From Xenoacremonium recifei (taxonomy: Eukaryota; Ascomycota; Sordariomycetes; Hypocreales; Nectriaceae): 64,000 nt of DNA. Position numbers and translations under genes: made by a program. Of this stretch, positions 1 through 11,800 are shown one piece after another. Where the stretch lies: assembly GCA_012184525.1 (NCBI GenBank), contig WOFQ01000003.1:558001-622000 (forward strand), written 5' to 3'. Numbering within the stretch: the first letter of the stretch is position 1; each line of letters opens with the position of its first letter. Under the pieces are notes generated by a model that saw only the letters and a program-made list of their open reading frames with translations, ran no database searches and had not been told where the DNA came from.

Positions 1-84
1 GTGATAGATTCTGAGGGTTTACTGTGATATTTAAATTATCCACAATGATAAGCATTCAGTTGGAAATGCCGCTGTGAGGCCAGG

Positions 85-99
85 ATCGGCGTCGTCCGA
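85..99. promoter_or_regulatory. CGG-N6-CCG site upstream of oxidase 1
   Basis: CGGCGTCGTCCG at 87-98 is an inverted CGG repeat with a 6-base spacer, the architecture known for Zn2Cys6 dimers such as yeast Ppr1. It lies about 160 bases upstream of the first oxidase ATG. The 14-mer ATCGGCGTCGTCCG recurs unchanged at 8486-8499, and the 12-base core recurs in reverse complement at 4361-4372. That it binds the regulator encoded at 2105-4182 is inference. Confidence 0.6.
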
Positions 100-259
100 G
101 CGGGCCACGAGCGCTTATCTTTCGCTCGTCGGACTTCGCCTTGACTCCAGCCCGTCGGCATGATCATCCGTGTATAGATACGTATGTTGATCTGGGTATC
201 ATTCATCTCTTTTCGGGACACACTGTGCGTTATCTGACAGCCGATATACTTCTCTCACC

Positions 260-1691
260 ATGGCCATCAAGGATTCTCTACCCGATAACATCATAATCAT
301 CGGAGCCGGGGTCTTCGGACTTTCCACAGCGCTGGCTATTTCCAATCGGTTTCCGTCAAGCACAGTCACGATTGTCGATAGACTGACACCGCCTGTTGAA
401 GACGGTAGCAGTGTTGATACAACACGCTGCATACGTGCCGGTCGGTTACCCTCCAAAAGCTGAATCTTCATCCAGCTGACGAAATGGGGAGTTAGACTAT
501 GCGGACCCTGTGTATGCCAAGCTGGCAAAAACTGCCCAGGACATGTTGCAAGATGATCCAGACTTGAGCAAGTTCATGTTCCAGCAAGGAATGACTTTTG
601 CCTCTGATGGCGCGCCGAGCCGTTTCACAGAGCTGTGGAAGACTCAAGAAAAGGCGGCCAAATCAGCCCATGATGCTGCCGATATAGTGGACATGGTTGA
701 TCGTGCCGCGGTCTTCCGTAGGATTCACGGAGATACTGCTGATCCGGCTCCTACTTCCAGTCTCCTTGATGGGAAGTCAAGATGGAATGTTGCGTATTGC
801 AATCTTCAGGACGCCTTCATTGACGCTCGTGCATGTATCCAGGTCTTCTATGAGCGTTGTCTACAGAGACCTTCCATAAACTTCCAGTGTGGCTCCGCCG
901 TTGATCGAATCTGCGTAGAAAACGGTGTTGCCACCGGAGTCCTCCTCGAGAATGGGACCACTCTACATGCTGGCCTTGTTCTGGTTGCTGCTGGTGCCTG
1001 GTCCAGTCGTTTAGTCGACCTAGGACGCAGGATCAATCCCATTGCAATTGAGGTCGCATGGATTAAGGTGACACCAGAAGAAGAGAAACGGTGGAAGAAT
1101 ATGTCCATTACCACCAATCTCAGCACTGGTTTTAATATGTTTCCACCTTACAATGGAGAAATCAAGATCCTAAGGCGCTCGACTGGGTATAAGAATACAA
1201 TTCAGGTCGAGAACCCGGAGGATAGATCAAAGATGATGCAGATTTCATACCCTCGAACAAAGGTCAGCAACCCGGGAGACAGTATTCCGCTCGAGGCCGA
1301 AACATCACTCCGCAATGATCTGCGGGAAATTATGCCCTCCTTATGTGAGAGGCCATTTGCTGATACTAAATTATGCTGGTATGTACCCAGAACATCTGGC
1401 ATCGCATAAACAAGCTAACGTATCTGAAGGGTCTGCGCAACACCAACTGCAGACTTCTTGGTAGCACCCCATCCACGAATTGCTGGTATACATATGGCTA
1501 CTGGCGGTGCTGCTCACGCATGGAAATTCCTTCCAATCATTGGTGACTTGGTTGTTGATTCTATTGAGGGGAAGTTGTCGGAGGAGTTAACGAAGAAATG
1601 GGCTTTCAGCAAGGGATCCGAGGGCAGTGATTATAATGCTCCGCGGATGGACGGCGAGCCCAAGGAACTGCATGATGTGATACGTAGTTAA
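260..1691 (+). CDS. FAD-dependent amino-acid oxidase (sarcosine/fructosyl-amino-acid oxidase family), oxidase 1
   Basis: Model join(260..440, 496..1378, 1430..1691), 441 aa. Both introns (55 and 51 nt) have GT..AG ends with GCTGAC and GCTAAC branch sites, and all phases close. The protein opens with a Rossmann dinucleotide fold (GAGVFG at residues 15-20). It continues with the family's TTRxIRADYADPxYxxLA stretch and ends with an LCW motif (Cys about 354) and HMATGGAAHAWKFLP. In this family (monomeric sarcosine oxidase, fructosyl amino acid oxidase, pipecolate/saccharopine oxidases) the equivalent Cys holds FAD covalently and the enzyme oxidises a secondary amine, releasing H2O2. The substrate cannot be read from sequence. 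The C-terminus (DVIRS) is not a peroxisomal PTS1, unlike its neighbour at 4548-6211. It is first in a run of catabolic genes and has a CGG-N6-CCG site upstream. Confidence 0.88.
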
Positions 1692-2104
1692 TTGTAAATA
1701 AAAGCACTAATGATTTATTGTAGAGTTTCTTCGACAAACATGAATGTGCCTGATGTCAAACGTGATGGCTGCAATGCCGAGGATTGCCCTCGAATAAGTG
1801 TGATTGTCTCCACAATTGGGTCTTTCTAACTAATAGAATGAAGAGAATTTTACATCAAAATGTTAAAACGGTAAGTTCAATTGTATGCATTCGAATTGTT
1901 TTAGTAGGTAGATCGTTTAGTTGGTGACTCCCTGGAAGGGGAAAGTTGGAGATAAACGCCCGCACGTGATGCTGAGGGGTCACTCCTCCATCGCCTTATC
2001 GGATTTCGGCGTCCTGCTTGAGACAACATGCTACCAGACCAAAGAAGCAAATGATGCTCCCCGAGTCCCTCGTTCTTATATAGGGCGCGACCATAATCCC
2101 TGCT
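1692..2104. other. Intergenic region and promoter of the Zn2Cys6 regulator
   Basis: AT-rich near the 3' end of oxidase 1, with no coding evidence. Close to the regulator start there are two CGG triplets (2000-2002 and 2007-2009). The second lies in TTCGGCGTCCTG, which resembles the first half of the cluster motif CGGCGTCGTCCG but lacks the closing CCG. It could be a weak autoregulatory site. Confidence 0.35.
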
Positions 2105-4182
2105 ATGTCCAGTTCCATTTTACCGCGATCCAACATCACGGCCTGTAATCGATGTCGGAAGCGGAAACAGAAGTGTGACCAGCGCTTACCGGTAAACACC
2201 CAAACACCGTCTCTTTTGATGATTCATTCTGAGTCTCTTTTATGACCACTAATATCTGTCGCAGACATGTCGATCATGTGAAAAAGCTGGCGTTGAATGC
2301 GTCGGCACCGATGCCGTCACAAAAAGAGCGATTCCTCGGAGGTGAGTTATCAGCAATACCCTCAAAACTCCAGAGCCACAATTATAACACTGATATACTT
2401 CACTTTAGCTATGTGCATAGCCTAGAAGAGCGAGTCGCTTTTCTTGAGACTCAGTTACAGCGTCAAGGATTCACAAACCTGGACACCGATGCCGCAGCTG
2501 AGATTGCTCCTATCACACCGCAGCGGGAGTCGGTCAGCACGCCCTCAATCTGCCTATCACAAACCACTGGGGCAGTTTCTCGGGATCTTGAGCGTAGAGA
2601 AAGCGCTAGATCTATGTTGAAAGAACATGCCGATACTCTTGGAGTGGAGTCGTACTCGAAACAATCATACACCGAAGTACTTCTTCAGGAACTCTACGAC
2701 ATTGAGACTCCCAGAGCCAGGGAACCTGCACTTTCGGAACAAAATTCCTTCTTCCTCACCTCCGATGACGAGACGCAGCCCGTAGGAAACCCTGGCCCAG
2801 AAGAAATCGAACAGTTGGTTACGGTTTTCTTCGAGCTGGCGAACTTCAGCAATCCAATATTACACGAACCGACATTCCGGAATCAACTCGAGTCGGTCCT
2901 CCACGAAGAGTCACCTAGTCCTCAACAAAAATTCTTCGCACATATCGTCTTCGCTATTGCTCTTTTGACGCTCCAGAAACATGGATCGGCAAGGGTATCA
3001 ACCACCTTATGCGAGAGATACTTCTCTTCTGCACTACGATGCCTCTCGTGGGGAAAGTTTCTCAACTGTATTGAAGGCGTCCAGGCCTTACTGCTGATTG
3101 CTTTCTACTCCTATGTTCATCCTCAAACATTCAACCCCCGAAACGCTGTTGACATGGCTGTTCGGTTAGCCGTTGAGCTCGGCTTACATCTGGAACCTGA
3201 ACCGGGAAGATTCGATGCGCTGGCCCTAGATACGAGGAGACGAGTATTTTGGGTCGCCTACAGTATGGATCGAATCATTGGGATAATATTACAGCGCCCC
3301 TTTGCAATATCAGACGGGGCCATTCGAACAGAGTTCCCTAGCGAGGTACAAGATGAGTGCATTACGCGAGACGGCATAGCTTCAAATGGAACTGTGGGTA
3401 GGAAAGCTTTCAGCCTTCAATACTTCCGTTATCGAAAGCTGCTGTCTGAGATATACGTTACGCTCTACGAGAAGCCGTATCCGAGCTCTCAAGGCTTTGC
3501 ATACGGGGCTTGGCAGCAAGACATGCAGGCTCGTATCAACCAGTGGCTGTACAGGCAACCCTCGAACGCATCATCAACCAACATAGCGCCAGTAGAAGCT
3601 CTGGAGCTTTCATATCATCACGCCCTGGTAATGCTCTATCGGCCATCCCCGCAGTTACCTGCTACGTCCGACGCTGGAATGCTCATTCTGGCCGAGTCCT
3701 CAACACATCTTATCCAACTATATCGGCGCTTGTACAAGGAGAATAAGCTTCGACTACTTTGGCAGGCAGTGCACTATCTATTTTGTGCCGGAACTGCTCT
3801 CATCCACTGCTACAACTTCTCGGAGGAAGTTAGGCGGAGAATGTCGTTTCGGATGCTACACACAAAAATTCATGACTGCTCAGCGGTACTATGGGCCATG
3901 GCTGAGAGGTTCCCTAGTGCCAAGGGCAAAAGGGATGCTTTCGATTCAATATCGTCTGCAGCCTTAGATGCCTTATCCGAGGAAGTAATAGATGCACACT
4001 CTACGGCAAGCCACTCAGGGGCTGTCCAGGCGGCGATGCAACTGACAACTATGGCGCAAGTCCAAGACAGTCTGGATCTCGGCGCATGGCCGACGATGGA
4101 TCAGGGTCCAGACGTCCTCGGCGATCTGAGCATTTCCCCTGGGCTACTGGAGGGGAATGTTGGCTGGGCCGGTTGGCTGTGA
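2105..4182 (+). CDS. Zn2Cys6 (Gal4-type) fungal transcription factor
   Basis: Model join(2105..2191, 2265..2341, 2409..4182), 645 aa. Introns are 73 and 67 nt. The ATG at 2105 is chosen because it places a perfect binuclear zinc cluster at residues 14-41: C14-x2-C17-x6-C24-x6-C31-x2-C34-x6-C41. The cluster is split by intron 1, a common arrangement. Next come a basic linker and a short coiled coil (YVHSLEERVAFLETQLQ) for dimerisation. The middle region is the fungal-specific transcription factor domain, recognisable from AVDMAVRLAVELGLHLEPE and RRRVFWVAYSMDRIIG. It lies between two related oxidases on the same strand and is the obvious pathway-specific regulator. The CGG-N6-CCG sites nearby are the type such proteins bind. 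Target assignment is inference. Confidence 0.92.
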
Positions 4183-4547
4183 GCCGAGAGGGGTTACCCC
4201 GGGGTGGAGAATCAGACGATGAATCTCAGACAAGCAATTACAAATGTCGGAGATGCACGACGGTACGTAGATTATGGGGAAATGCGTATCGCTGGGTGAA
4301 TCCTTTCCGAGTTGGCTGCACCAAAGGATGAGATATGCCAGGCCAATCTAGCATAGCCTTCGGACGACGCCGACACCAGACCCCACTATCGGAACTCCTC
4401 CCCTGCTCTCGCAAGTTGAGGTATCCCTACCCGAAAGTCGGGGGATGACGACGGAAATGGTCAGACGAGTTGACGGATGCTTGATAAGTTGTCCTAAACC
4501 CATGGGGCTAGACGTCCGTGCTGTGGCGACTGAGTCAGGACACAACC
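4183..4547. other. Intergenic promoter of oxidase 2
   Basis: 365 bases between the regulator stop and the second oxidase ATG. No gene is seen. It carries the third cluster motif at 4361-4372. Confidence 0.5.
4361..4372. promoter_or_regulatory. CGG-N6-CCG site upstream of oxidase 2
   Basis: CGGACGACGCCG is the exact reverse complement of the 12-mers at 87-98 and 8488-8499. It lies about 176 bases upstream of the oxidase 2 ATG. Role as an operator for the cluster regulator is inferred. Confidence 0.6.
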
Positions 4548-6211
4548 ATGGCATCTTCTTTATCCCCTTCTTCCAAAATCATTATCGTCGGGTCTGGTGT
4601 CTTTGGCCTGTCGACAGCGCTATGGCTTGGAAAGTCAGGTTATCGAGATGTCACAGTGCTGGACATGCAAGACACTGAATCATCACTATATGATCCCAGG
4701 AAAGGCATTGATTCCGCTTCTGCAGACCTCAATAAAATTATCCGATTCAGCTATGGCACCGAGATCGAGTACCAGCGCCTTGCTTCCGAAGCGGCAGTGC
4801 TTTGGAATGAATGGAACGAGAAACTTGCCAACGCATCAGAAGATGAGCTTCCCAAGGGCTTGAAACATGGCGAAAGAAAGCTTTGGTATAACTCTGGATC
4901 GCTCAGAATGAGTGCGACGGCGGAGTTCGGTGAGTTTGAGCTTCGAACGCTCGAGAACATGACCAAAGACGGTATTAGGCAGACTCAGCTGAAGAGCGAT
5001 GTTCCTTCTGGTGCGTGGGCTCTTAATGCCTGGTTTTTAGCAGTCGTTGACGCCATTGTAGATGTTGAGCGTGCGAAAGCAAATGGCTGGTACCGTAAAC
5101 TGGATCCATGCAAACGACAGGAGAGGTTTGGCATCCATAAAGCAGTTCTTGACACCACAGCTGGTTTTGTGGTAGCATACCGAAGTTGCGCGTGGGCCCA
5201 ATATCTGGCAAGACAGCAAGGAGTGAAGTTCATTCTTGGACCTTTGGCCGGAAAGGCCACATCTATTGTAGATGGAGCCAACGGGGGTCAATTGGTCCAG
5301 ACTGCGGATGGGATCTCGCATGCCGCAGATTTCGTTGTAGTAGCAGGTATGCAATTTCTTAACATGACCGAGGATCCAATGCTAACGGCTCAACCACAGG
5401 GGGTGCTTGGACTCCAAGCCTAATCCCAGACGTCTCTTCGACTTTAGAGGCAACCGCAGGCTCTGTTTGTTTGATACAAATTCCTAAAGATCGGGCCGAT
5501 CTGATGGAACGATTTTCGCCCGAAAACATGCCCGTGGTAACCTGGGGAATGAAGGAGGGCAAAGGTGTATACAGCTTTCCCCGAACTGAGGATGGGATCA
5601 TTAAGATTGGATATCGGGCTACAAAGTTCGTTCGACTGCAACTTGAAGAGGTTGAGGATAAGGCTGCTAATTTAATTCAGGTATACCAATTTTGACGATG
5701 TTAATGGGAGACGTATTTCTTCTCCAAAGACAGCTCACGTTACCGAGAAGAAAGAGAAACGTATTCCTCTGAAGGCACTCAATGCCACTAAGGGTAAGAT
5801 GCAGGTTTTCTGAGAACTTCATTAAAACATGCTGATAATTCAGAATTCATCTCCCTCAACTTTCCTGAACTCATCGAGTTCGGGATTTCTGAAACAAAGC
5901 TCTGCTGGTATACGGATAGTATTGACAATTCCTTCGTTGTTGACTACGTGCCGGGCCGCTCTGGCCTAGTTGTATGCTCTGGTGGCAGTGGGCATGGTTT
6001 CAAATTTCTCCCGATCTTGGGTAGGGAAGTTGTCAAGATTCTTGAAGGCAAAGGCAACGAAACCGTGTACGGCAAGATGTGGAAATGGAGAATATCGACT
6101 GCGGCAAAGAGGAATGGTTTGGAAGAGGGTGAAAGCGGTCCGAGAGTCATGGCCAAGTCCAAGATGGCAACCGAGGCGGACTGGAAGTTTACAGCAAGCA
6201 GCAAGCTTTAG
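4548..6211 (+). CDS. FAD-dependent amino-acid oxidase (fructosyl-amino-acid/L-saccharopine oxidase-like), oxidase 2, peroxisomal
   Basis: Model join(4548..5010, 5062..5346, 5400..5625, 5681..5793, 5844..6211), 484 aa. The 5011-5061 intron (51 nt, GTGCGT donor, TTGTAG acceptor) is a multiple of three, so reading through it gives 501 aa in frame. I favour splicing because it joins DVPS directly to DVERAKANGW. The start at 4548 has a good context; an in-frame ATG at 4518 exists. GSGVFG at 15-20 binds FAD, KLCWYTDS holds the expected flavin-linking Cys (about 383), and CSGGSGHGFKFLPILG is the C-terminal family motif. The protein ends SSKL, a canonical PTS1, so a peroxisomal H2O2-producing oxidase is expected. 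It is distantly related to oxidase 1 with different intron positions, so not a recent duplicate. Its 3' end faces the permease gene. Confidence 0.88.
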
Positions 6212-6522
6212 ACATGCTGTGTTCAATGAAACAGATTATATGTATGAAATAAGAGATGGCCGCTCTCATATGAATGACTACACCATTTAAAAGCAAGGAA
6301 ACCTGAGTAGATACCCAATAAGTGCACTTGAAATCGCACCAATCAGCTTTAGGAGGACAATATAGTGATTCTATTGATACACCATACTTGGCGTACTGTC
6401 AAGTTTCAAGGTAAATCATGTTTTGCGAACGTAAATATTTGTCAAAGTTAACAACAAGTCAGATCCCCCAAAGCATAGACAAGTTGCATTGCAGAAGCAC
6501 CAGTTTTTTGCTCCATAAGATT
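6212..6522. other. Convergent intergenic region
   Basis: 311 AT-rich bases between the stop codons of oxidase 2 (plus strand) and the permease (minus strand). It should hold both polyadenylation regions. Nothing else is seen. Confidence 0.5.
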
Positions 6523-8273
6523 CTACGTAGTATATCTAAAGCTAGCATTCTGCTTGTCAGTCAGATCTAAGAAGTCCGCCGCATGCTCATCAACATTATC
6601 TTCAACAGCAAGCTTGTCTCTCTGAGCATTCTCCCAGCGACACACAAGGCCGTAAGAAAGAGCCAGAACAATACTCAGTGCATAGCAAAGCAACATGGCA
6701 ATCACGGCTCCGGTATACTGTGGTGCCTGCTTCGCGATGAAGGTCTGGGGCCCAATAATATTTCCGACTGCGTATGCGATGTAGTCCATGGCATTGACGG
6801 CGGTCTTCTTACTGTGCCCAGCTGTATTGGCTTGGAACATGGCAAGACCACAAACATAAGGTGCCCAGTACACATATGCTAGGTAAAGACCGACAAGCTG
6901 TGCAGGAGTGTTCGATCTATCCGTGGCTGCATTAAATCAGCAAGGAGAACAGAGATATTGGTGAACTTTGCACTTACTGTACATCACGATCGTGCCGACC
7001 AGACAAGGTATCAAAGAGATAGCCGTGACAATTGAACGGAATTGGCGAGTCTTGCCGAGCATGAAGCTGAACAGAATTCCGGCTGAAGTTGAAACCACAC
7101 CGGTGGGAATGGTCATGAGAGAGGAGTTGAGCGAGCTGAACCCCAGCCCCTGAATAACAATGGTGGTGAACTATAGATTGTGGATGTTAGCCAAGAGGAA
7201 TGCCAGATTACAAGCACAAGTTCTTACCGAAATCAGACCCCCGTTAGGAATATTGACACAGATGAAGTAGAACCAGAGAATCCAATTCTTCTTGTCAAGC
7301 ACAGCTTCCTGGACCTGCTCCCATTTCCAGTGCTTGTTCTCCATACCGAGCTTGTCGTCTCGCAGTCTCTCAACTGCAACGACCTTCTCTCTCTCAGACA
7401 GCCACTTAGCATCGACAGGGCTGTCAGGAAGGATGAAAAACATCAAACAGCCATAGAGAACTGTGAAGCTTCCAAGGGCAAGAAAGATATACTTCCACTT
7501 CGGCAAGGCAGAGTGTTCGAGGTGTCCAAAGCCGTATGAGATCAAGCCATTGCCGATGGAAGAAGTGACGGCACAGATCATAGAGTTACGAACCGGCTGC
7601 TCTGATTTCTTCCACCACATAGCTAGCTATGGTCAGTATCACTTTGATAGGAAGATGGTATTGTAGTGGGTTGCTCACTGGCAATGATGATCATGGCAGG
7701 CAGATCGCAGCACTGGAACATGCCGAGCAGGAATCGACAAGCCAATAGACCGGCAGCGTTCGTGCAAGCAGCATGGCAAAGCTCGACAACTCCCCACATC
7801 ATGATGTTGACGGCGAGGTACTTGCCAGTGGGGAATCGCTGGAGGAGGAAGAGAGTTGGGAAGATCCAGAAGAGGAACGCAATGTACATGATGGAACCAG
7901 TCCAGCTATACTGGTTACCACTAAGACCCAGATCCTCTCGAAGGCCGTAAACAGCTGCCGTTCCAATGCTGTTAAGAAACGCGGTCAGCGCCTTGTAAGG
8001 TTGGCATTGGGGAGTCGTAGCTACTCACACGACCTTGTCCCAGCCACTGAGTTGGAGACACACAAAGAGCATAGGAACCATATGCCAATCGATCTTGCGG
8101 CGAACCGCAATCATCTCCTCCTCTGAAATGGGAGACCGATCCTGCGCCTCGGCCAAGATGCGAGCAGCCACATCGGCGCTGTCGTCAGCCATGTGGCCAG
8201 CACCAACGGACGGGACCTTCCGGACCTCGTTGCCGTCATTGGACCCATTGGTCTTCTCCACGGTGTCTGTCAT
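6523..8273 (-). CDS. MFS permease, anion:cation symporter (Dal5/allantoate-like) family
   Basis: Five exons on the minus strand: 8273..8029, 7968..7679, 7622..7228, 7170..6978, 6926..6523, giving 508 aa. The four introns are 51-60 nt and all phases close. The cytoplasmic N-terminus leads into RRKIDWHMVPMLFVCLQLSGWDKV, the usual entry to the first helix of Dal5-type carriers. YGLREDLGLSGNQYSWTGSI and NIMMWGVVELCHAACTNAAG follow, and about 12 hydrophobic segments are visible. Members of this family take up allantoate, ureidosuccinate, dipeptides, nicotinate and similar organic anions. The gene is divergent from the 5-oxoprolinase over 568 bases, and that region holds a copy of the cluster motif. 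It is the likely uptake step for the cluster's substrate. Substrate unknown. Confidence 0.9.
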
Positions 8274-8841
8274 TGCAAAGAACTGACCGGAGATGAGGGG
8301 GCAGAGAAGTTGCTGAGGGTGAACGAGTCGCGCAGCGGTTTGGCCATTGCCCCAAGCTATTTATCCCCACGAGAACAGCTTAGAGTAAGACCTTCGCCAT
8401 ATCTCCCCAGTTCCGGGATTAGGTCCCGAACGCTATGAACTAAGTTCCTTGTAATAGATAGGAGTTGATAAGCTAGAGTAGTATCATCGGCGTCGTCCGT
8501 TTGGGGAGGGGTACGAAACAGACTAAGCTGTCGAGTTGCCCAGTTATGATCGGCGTGCGCCGGCAACTCAAGAACACTGAGATACAGCGCTAGATAGATC
8601 AGCTCCTCTGTCGGGGCTCAGTCCGATGGATAATTGCTGAAAGACGATGGTTGTGACATCAAGTGTCGGGCATCAGCGAAAATACCTCTGTATTGGAGGG
8701 CAACGCACTCAATTGACCTGTATCCGCGGGATGTATAAAGATAAGATTCTTGCGCAACTTCCATATCGCAGGTATCGAAACCACCCAGCTTGAGTTCGCT
8801 CGCTTCCCGAAGCAATGTTAATCGAAGAAACATCACACGCC
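8274..8841. promoter_or_regulatory. Bidirectional promoter, permease / 5-oxoprolinase
   Basis: 568 bases between two divergent start codons. CGGCGTCGTCCG lies at 8488-8499, identical to the site upstream of oxidase 1, and could serve both genes. An ATG at 8815, in frame with the oxoprolinase, would extend that protein by nine residues. I use 8842 because it has the better context and matches the family's usual short N-terminus. Confidence 0.55.
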
Positions 8842-11800
8842 ATGCCGGGCACAAGCGAGAAGGTCAAGGTCTACATCGGTCAGTCTCAATTGTCTAGGTA
8901 AATCTATGGCCTCACCCGCTGATAAGCTATTCAGACCGGGGTGGCACGTTCACCGATTGTATCGGAATTGTACCTGGTCAGCCAGACATTGTGATCAAGC
9001 TGCTCTCAGTTGATCCCACCAACTACGATGATGCGCCCACCGAGGGCATCAGGCGTATCCTTGAGATCGCCACAAAGACTTCGATTCCCCGCGGAACGAA
9101 GTTGGATACTTCAAATCTTTGTAAGCGACAACCGTCCACCTACGGTTCTAAAACATAACACTAACAGAGGACTCTCAATTTAGCTTCGATTCGGATGGGA
9201 ACAACTGTAGCCACCAATGCCCTACTCGAACGGAAAGGCGAGCGAAGCGCGCTCCTTATCACCAAGGGCTTCGGCGAGCTCATGAAGATCGGACATCAGA
9301 CACGCCCTCACCTCTTCGACCTCGATATTAAGAAGGCCGATGTGCTCTACTCAAAATGCATAGAGATTGACGAGCGAGTCACCGTCGATGTGCCCCTGGC
9401 AGAAGACAAGCACATCGGGACCACGGTTCGAGGTCTCAGCGGCGACACCATCCGGATTCTCAAGCCGCTGGACGAGGCCGAAGTGACGGAAGCTCTTCGA
9501 CAGCTGTGGGAGGATAACTACCGATCCGTTGCTGTTTGTCTTGCACATTCCTATACGTTTCCCCAGCATGAGCTTCGGGTTGCTGAGATTGCGAGTGGCA
9601 TGGGCTTTACGCACATTTCGCTGTCGTCGCAATTGACCCCCATGGTCAAGCTGGTGCCTCGAGGCATGTCTGCTACCGCGGACGCATACCTAACTCCTAC
9701 CGTCAAGCGATACATTGACGGCTTCAGAGAGGGTTTCAAGGGTGGCTTGGAAAACTCCAAGGACGTCCGGTGTCAGTTCATGCAGTCTGATGGAGGCTTG
9801 GTTGACTTTAGCCGATTCTCAGGCCTTCGCGCGATTCTTTCAGGGCCGGCTGGAGGTGTGGTAGGCTATGCTGAGACCGCGTTCGATCCTAAGGATAAAA
9901 TGCCCGTCATCGGTTTTGATATGGGCGGCACGAGTACCGATGTATCTCGATACGCTGGCAGACTCGAACATGTCTTTGAGACCACCACAGCAGGAGTCAC
10001 CATTCAGTCCCCTCAGCTGGATATCAACACAGTTGCTGCAGGAGGTGGTTCTATCCTGTTCTGGAAGAACGGTCTTTTTGTAGTTGGCCCTGAGAGTGCG
10101 GGCGCGCATCCCGGCCCAGCCTGTTACCGAAAAGGAGGTCCTCTGACCATCACTGACGCAAACTTGTTCCTCGGGCGCCTCTTACCCGAGTATTTCCCTA
10201 AAATCTTTGGCCCGTCTGAAGATCAGCCGCTTGATCTGGAAATAGTTCGACAGAAGTTTGAGGAACTGACGGCTAAGATTAATGCGGAGTCGGACGCAGT
10301 CAAAACACCAGAGGATGTTGCGATCGGGTAAGTCAACATAGAATGCATGCTCTGGCGAACGCTGCTAACGCTTTTTCAGCTTCCTCAATGTCGCCAATGA
10401 GGGCATGTGCCGACCTATCCGCTCATTGACCGAAGGACGAGGCTATGATGCCCGAAACCATCGGCTTGCAGTCTTCGGCGGCGCAGGAGGACAGCACGCT
10501 TGTTCAATTGCGAGAAACCTTCGAATCAGCACCGTTGTCATCCATAAGTACTCCTCCATCCTCTCTGCCTACGGTATGGCTCTGGCCGAGGTTGTGCATG
10601 AGGCATTGGAGCCCAGCTCTGTCTCCTACTCCCAAGAAACATTGCCTGAGTTGCGGAATCGACTGTCGGCTCTTCAAGAAACCGTAACGAAGGAGCTGCT
10701 CGGTCAAGGCTTTGAAACCAAGAACCTTCGCCATGAACGATACCTCGATATGAGGTATTCAGGCACCGATACATCCCTTATGATCCTCGAGCCTGAGGAC
10801 GGCAATTTCGAGGAAACTTTCCTTGCCAGACATCTTACAGAATTCAGCTTCACGATGCCTGGCAGGACAATCCTCGTCGATAACATCCGCGTACGAGGAA
10901 TGGCCCTGGACGGTAAGATTGAAGAGCCTCGGTCGCTGTCTGAGCAGATCCTTGAGGCCAAAGCAAATGTTACTGCCGCACCCGCGCCTATGGCGATGGC
11001 CTCTGTGTACTTCTCTGACACAGGACGGGTTGAGGCACCAGTCTTCGACCTCAAGTCGCTACCAGTGAACACCGTCATCCCTGGTCCGGCAAGCATTCTG
11101 GATGCGACGCAAACCATCATCGTTGTGCCTCGCGCTACAGCTCACATCCTGCAAGACAACGTCGTCATCGAAGTCGGCGGAAATGCCCCCAAGTCTACCA
11201 GCCTTATTACCTCCGTTGATCCCGTACAGCTCTCAGTCTTCGGTCACCGATTCATGAGCATTGCCGAGCAAATGGGTCGGACATTGCAAAAGACTAGCGT
11301 CAGTCTGAACATCAAGGAGCGACTCGACTTCAGCTGTGCGATTTTCGGCCCAGATGGTGGCCTTGTGGCAAATGGTAAGAGCAATGAAGAGAATACTCAG
11401 GGAATGGTTTCTGACTCTTATTCCAGCCCCTCACGTTCCAGTGCATCTTGGTTCGATGCAGAATGCTGTCAAATACCAGCATGAAGTCAACCTTGGTAAA
11501 CTTGTTCCCGGCGATGTCCTCGTGACGAACCACCCAGAAGCCGGAGGCACACACTTGCCCGATATCACCGTTGTCACTCCGGTGTTCGACGACGAAGGAA
11601 AGGAGATCATCTTTTACACTGCTTCGCGAGGACATCATCGAGACATTGGTGGTCTTGGTGGCATTTCTGGAAATCCTAACTGTACCTCGCTGGAACAAGA
11701 GGGAGCGCTGATCAAGTCGTTCAAGCTAGCCTCTGGTGGTCTCTTCAACCAAGAAGGTAAGCAGCTATGCCTTTATTCTCCTCACAGAAATGCTGACTTC

